From Dehalococcoidia bacterium (lineage in GTDB: Bacteria > Chloroflexota > Dehalococcoidia > SHYB01), in the NCBI GenBank assembly GCA_009693015.1, contig SHYB01000009.1, positions 1-60,069 on the forward strand: a stretch of 60,069 nucleotides of DNA, given 5' to 3'. The position numbers and the translations under genes are program-made. The notes below the pieces were generated by a model. That model was not told the origin of the DNA, made no database searches, and saw only the letters and a list, made by a program, of their open reading frames with translations. This document shows, in pieces, positions 59,529 through 60,069 of this stretch; the first letter of the stretch is position 1; each line of letters opens with the position of its first letter.

Positions 59529-59798
59529 TCGATCCAGCCATTCCGGCCGATCCAGCGGTTCCGGGGCGACACCAGCCTTGCTGTGTGGCGATTGTAGCCG
59601 CAGGGTGCCGGGGATGCAAACGGCGACGGCGTGGGGCGCGACGCAACGACGCTGTCATTGCCCCTGTCACCCCCATCCCGGCCTTTCCCCAGGAAGGGGT
59701 AGCGTATTTCGGCCTCACCCTGCCCTCTCCATCCGAGATGGCGAGGGTGGAGGACAGGATATGCAACCGCCGCTAGGGGCGATGGCTGCACGGGTTGG
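59529..59798. other. Intergenic region before repeat copy B
   Basis: The 270 bases hold direct repeats of GGCTGGATCG-type sequence just upstream of the DsbA-like ATG (minus strand, about 59530-59560), a CCCCAGGAAGGGGTAGC palindrome near 59692, and a CTCTCCATCCGAGATGGCGA element (59726-59745) like that at 36722. No gene is seen. Confidence 0.5.
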
Positions 59799-60069
59799 TA
59801 TGCGGTTGTTAAGGTACGCCTGGCTGATCGCGCCAGTGGTCCCCCGTGGCCCGGCCCAGGTCTGCGCTCGCCTGGGAGTGGACGGCTGGAGGTCGCCGGG
59901 GTCAGGGTGTGGAGGGCAGATCGCCTACGGAAGCGGGCCGGGGATGCCTGGGGGGCGCTGCGTCACGCACCGTCAGGTGAAGGGGTGGCCCTCCCGGCGC
60001 TGCAAGGGAGTGTGGGGCAAGGCCCAGCACCAGATGAGGAGCGCAGAGGGCCGCTCCCTTTATAAGCCT
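59799..60069 (-). repeat. 271-bp repeat, copy B (truncated by window end)
   Basis: This is the reverse complement of 49244-49514 with three substitutions. The match runs to the last base, so the element continues past the contig end. Sequence outside the left boundary (before 59799) does not match copy A's flank, which fixes that edge. Confidence 0.95.

Noticed and set aside
49244-60069. Composite transposon flanked by the 271-bp inverted repeats
   Set aside because: The interval contains ordinary housekeeping genes (lysA, holB, ricT, ilvE) and no transposase or integrase, so a composite element is unlikely; inversion by recombination is still possible.

Overview
The window looks like one contig (about 60 kb, GC-rich, third codon positions dominated by C and G) from an uncultured bacterium, most likely a Chloroflexota of the Dehalococcoidia/SAR202 type. 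This is an inference from the gene set: rplU-rpmA-rpmE followed by a DUF1385 membrane protein, many CoA-transferase, amidohydrolase, SnoaL-like and GMC genes, paired giant FtsX-like permeases, and starts sitting directly behind a -10 box. No rRNA genes, CRISPR array, intact insertion sequence or prophage is visible. Two tRNA genes are present: Ala(CGC) and Pro(GGG).

Layout. 1-564: a truncated, AT-richer foreign-looking gene (RusA-like motif). 823-4875: a tightly overlapping pantothenate operon (P1 peptidase, DUF2520 oxidoreductase, panD, panB, panC). 5038-7426: an acetyl-CoA hydrolase/transferase-family gene convergent with a ferredoxin-NADP reductase. 7593-16098: an ABC exporter operon of two roughly 1100-residue FtsX-like permeases and two ATPases, one with an AbrB-like tail. 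16043-19787: a transglutaminase-like/DUF58 pair on the minus strand. 19975-21332: HpcH/HpaI aldolase and tag. 21602-21987: a broken higA and tRNA-Ala. 22063-26887: a minus-strand catabolic-looking run (DUF1461, GMC oxidoreductase, SDR, MaoC, citrate synthase-like). 26984-35841: mazG, amidohydrolase, CaiB CoA-transferase, recQ, galU, YihY, separated by repeat-rich intergenic DNA. 35876-39312: RNase PH, MFS transporter, DapA-like protein. 39436-40816: three tandem SnoaL-like paralogues. 40837-42943: ribosomal proteins and DUF1385. 43206-48693: dnaJ, YqeK-like HD protein, a membrane protein, an unrecognised strongly signalled gene plus a small Cys4-HTH protein, a CMD-family gene, and pyrD. 48904-49514: tRNA-Pro and one copy of a 271-bp repeat. 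49648-59528: a fourth SnoaL paralogue, a second aldolase, an unknown protein, PIG-L, then a minus-strand run lysA-holB-ricT-ilvE-membrane protein-PAP2, a lipoprotein, and a DsbA-like gene interrupted by an in-frame TGA. The window ends inside an inverted, 98.9% identical copy of the 271-bp repeat, which probably explains why the contig stops there.

The most notable observations are these. (1) The DsbA-like gene has TGA where the active-site Cys is expected, followed by a small stem-loop at a spacing compatible with a bacterial SECIS, so it is either a selenoprotein or a nonsense-mutated gene. (2) A 271-bp non-coding inverted repeat has its second copy at the contig end. (3) An unrecognised protein at 46005 has a consensus promoter, a perfect Shine-Dalgarno and three operator-like repeats, next to a Cys4-HTH protein. 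(4) Several enzymes lack key catalytic residues (transglutaminase C->S and D->E, DapA family K->N, SDR Y->F). (5) There are several families of dispersed intergenic repeats and two exceptionally long perfect hairpins between convergent genes. (6) A DUF2520 protein lies where ketopantoate reductase is expected, beside a peptidase that could release beta-alanine.
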